Of a DNA stretch of 64,000 nt, positions 62,602 through 64,000 are shown piece after piece (positions within the stretch are counted from its first letter, which is position 1; every line of letters begins with the position of its first letter). A program made the translations under genes and the position numbers. The notes below the pieces were generated by a model, which had not been told where the DNA came from, made no database searches, and was given only the letters and a program-made list of their open reading frames with translations. This stretch comes from Streptomyces sp. RPA4-2 (GTDB taxonomy: Bacteria; Actinomycetota; Actinomycetes; Streptomycetales; Streptomycetaceae): contig NZ_CP050975.2 of the NCBI RefSeq assembly GCF_012273515.2, forward strand, positions 5,022,001 through 5,086,000, in the 5' to 3' direction.

Positions 62602-64000
62602 ACCGGGACACCGTTGCGAGGACGCGCCGAGTCGCGGCCCGGGATGGAGCCACGACACCGGGCCGAGCCGAGGATCCGACAGGGCCGGGACGACGGACGG
62701 TGCCGGTTGGGCAGACAGGGCCTACCGGGCCGCCTGGACCGCCAGGGCTGTCAGGCCCGTCAGGCCCGGCACGTCCACCAGGCCCGCGTGGTGGGCATAC
62801 GGGGGCCCTGGGGCAGGGCGGGCGGGCCGGACCGTCAGGAGCCGTGGGGCACATGGGGCACACAGGGCGTACGGAGCTGTTGGACGGTGTACGGCAGTGG
62901 CTCGCCGAGAGCGGGTCGGAGCCCACACCGGCACGCGTGGCACAGGCCCTGCGCGCGCAGGGTCGCGTCCTCGGTGATACAGAAGTGCTCGGCGCGGCCC
63001 GGCAGTTGCGCTCCGAGCTGGTCGGCAGCGGACCTCTGGAACCGCTGCTCGCCGATCCGTCGGTCACCGACGTCCTGGTGTCGGCGCCCGATCGGGTCTG
63101 GGTCGACCGGGGCGGCGGTCTGGAACTGACGGCCGTCTCCTTCCCGGACGCGGCGGCCGTACGACGCCTCGCCCAGCGCCTCGCGGCCGTGGCCGGACGA
63201 AGGCTCGACGACGCGCGTCCCTGGGTCGACGCCCGGCTTCCGGACGGCACCCGGCTGCACGCGGTACTGCCACCGGTCGCCGTCGGTTCCACCTGCCTGT
63301 CGCTGCGAGTCGTACGACCGCGCGCGTTCACGCTCGACGAACTGGTGGCCGCCGGGACGGTGCCACCCGGCGGCGACCGGGTGCTGCGGGCCCTGCTGGA
63401 GGCCCGGCTGTCGTTCCTGATCAGCGGAGGCACCGGCTCGGGCAAGACGACGCTGCTGAGCGCGCTGCTGGGGCTGGTCGGCCCGGGGGAGCGGATCGTG
63501 CTGGCCGAGGACTCGGCGGAGCTGCGGCCCGACCATCCCCATGTGGTCCGGCTGGAGGGGAGGCCGGCCAACCAGGAGGGCGCCGGGCTCGTGGCGCTGC
63601 AGGACCTGGTCCGCCAGGCCCTGCGCATGAGACCGGACCGGCTGGTCGTCGGTGAGGTGCGCGGACCGGAGGTCGTGTCGCTGCTGGCGGCGCTCAACAC
63701 GGGCCACGAGGGGGGCTGCGGAACGGTGCACGCGAACGCGGCGGCGCAGGTACCCGCCCGCCTGGAGGCCCTGGGCACCGCCGCCGGGCTCGACAGGGCC
63801 GCCCTCCACAGCCAGTTGGCGGCTGCGCTGTCGGTGGTCCTGCACCTCGTACGCGATCGGGCCGGGCAGCGGCGCATCGCCGAAGTGCACGTCCTGGAGC
63901 GCGATCCGTCGGGGCTGGTGGTGACGGTGCCGGCGCTGCGGTGGGGCGCTCGGGCGTTCGCGTACGAGCCGGGTTGGGAGCGGCTGCGGGGGCGTGCTCC
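62598..64000 (+). CDS. cpaF: TadA/CpaF-family secretion ATPase (partial, runs off the window)
   Basis: From GTG 62598, open to the window end. The first 85 residues are low complexity with a collagen-like Gly-X-Y run (GQTGPTGPPGPPGLSGPSGPA). Then follow the CpaF N-terminal domain (LADPSVTDVLVSAPDRVWVD), Walker A GGTGSGKTT (near 63426), Asp box VLAEDSAEL, Walker B RPDRLVVGEVRG and His box NTGHEGGCGTVHAN. Type II/IV secretion ATPase that powers Flp/Tad pilus assembly; the tadB/tadC genes should follow beyond 64000. Confidence 0.93.
   Translation, partial: MNRDTVARTRRVAARDGATTPGRAEDPTGPGRRTVPVGQTGPTGPPGPPGLSGPSGPARPPGPRGGHTGALGQGGRAGPSGAVGHMGHTGRTELLDGVRQWLAESGSEPTPARVAQALRAQGRVLGDTEVLGAARQLRSELVGSGPLEPLLADPSVTDVLVSAPDRVWVDRGGGLELTAVSFPDAAAVRRLAQRLAAVAGRRLDDARPWVDARLPDGTRLHAVLPPVAVGSTCLSLRVVRPRAFTLDELVAAGTVPPGGDRVLRALLEARLSFLISGGTGSGKTTLLSALLGLVGPGERIVLAEDSAELRPDHPHVVRLEGRPANQEGAGLVALQDLVRQALRMRPDRLVVGEVRGPEVVSLLAALNTGHEGGCGTVHANAAAQVPARLEALGTAAGLDRAALHSQLAAALSVVLHLVRDRAGQRRIAEVHVLERDPSGLVVTVPALRWGARAFAYEPGWERLRGRA

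Overview
The window is actinobacterial chromosome, almost certainly from Streptomyces. GC is very high, GTG starts are common, and many ATGA or GTGA overlaps join genes. The content includes WblA, a Crp of the Streptomyces type, ANTAR/GAF regulators, DUF5063, DUF5994 and SLATT proteins. From memory, the gene order also matches a large part of the Mycobacterium tuberculosis block Rv3660c-Rv3716c: ybaB, recR, ask, asd ... yqeY, metallophosphoesterase, PBP, WhiB, two ArsA/Get3-like ATPases, DUF4177, RidA, MBL, crp, nth, CoA-type NUDIX, MarP, epoxide-hydrolase-like, holin-like, acs ... HAD, ssd, cpaF. The window is therefore mostly a conserved actinobacterial core with a few insertions.

Layout. 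0.1-9.3 kb: a split Ser/Thr kinase, a PstS-like membrane protein, a SLATT protein, ybaB-recR-DUF5063 and the aspartokinase/aspartate-semialdehyde dehydrogenase pair. 9.8-17.4 kb: an ECF sigma factor with its membrane partner, SURF1, a prolyl oligopeptidase, a double-RCK ion-channel-like protein and a 2Fe-2S protein. 17.6-22.7 kb: a stress/regulatory cluster (DUF5994 behind a sigma-B-type promoter, small hydrophobic proteins, PRC-barrel, two GAF-ANTAR regulators, a STAS protein). 23-25 kb: a secreted beta-propeller/Ig-like protein. 25.1-31 kb: a mobile region with a MITE-like inverted repeat, two secreted or lipoprotein genes in lower-GC DNA, a frameshifted integrase, a 43-bp copy of the tRNA-Pro 3' end, a SpoIIE-type phosphatase, a second 5'-truncated integrase carrying an internal LacI-type helix-turn-helix, and the intact tRNA-Pro(CGG). 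31-61 kb: the conserved block from a Pr6Pr membrane protein through PBP, WblA, Get3-like ATPases, Crp, endonuclease III, MarP, NhaA, acetyl-CoA synthetase and a SulP-carbonic anhydrase fusion to a HAD phosphatase. 61.5-64 kb: the start of a Tad/Flp-type cluster (Ssd/CpaE-like and CpaF, cut by the window edge).

How the parts work together. ask-asd is the entry to aspartate-family amino acids. crp and nth are divergent around a sequence matching the Streptomyces Crp consensus. acs, NhaA and the SulP-carbonic anhydrase fusion concern acetate, sodium/proton and bicarbonate or sulfate handling. The PBP-WblA-ArsA neighbourhood links envelope synthesis, development and membrane-protein targeting.

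Two window-wide patterns stand out. First, more than ten genes have a TANNNT-like hexamer 6-8 nt before the start codon and no ribosome binding site, the signature of leaderless transcripts. One of these is a 21-codon ORF followed by two hairpins at 60.9-61.1 kb. Second, three otherwise well-conserved genes (kinase twice, acs, SulP-CA) each need one extra base to restore the expected frame. This suggests systematic single-base losses in the sequence, although real mutations cannot be excluded from sequence alone.
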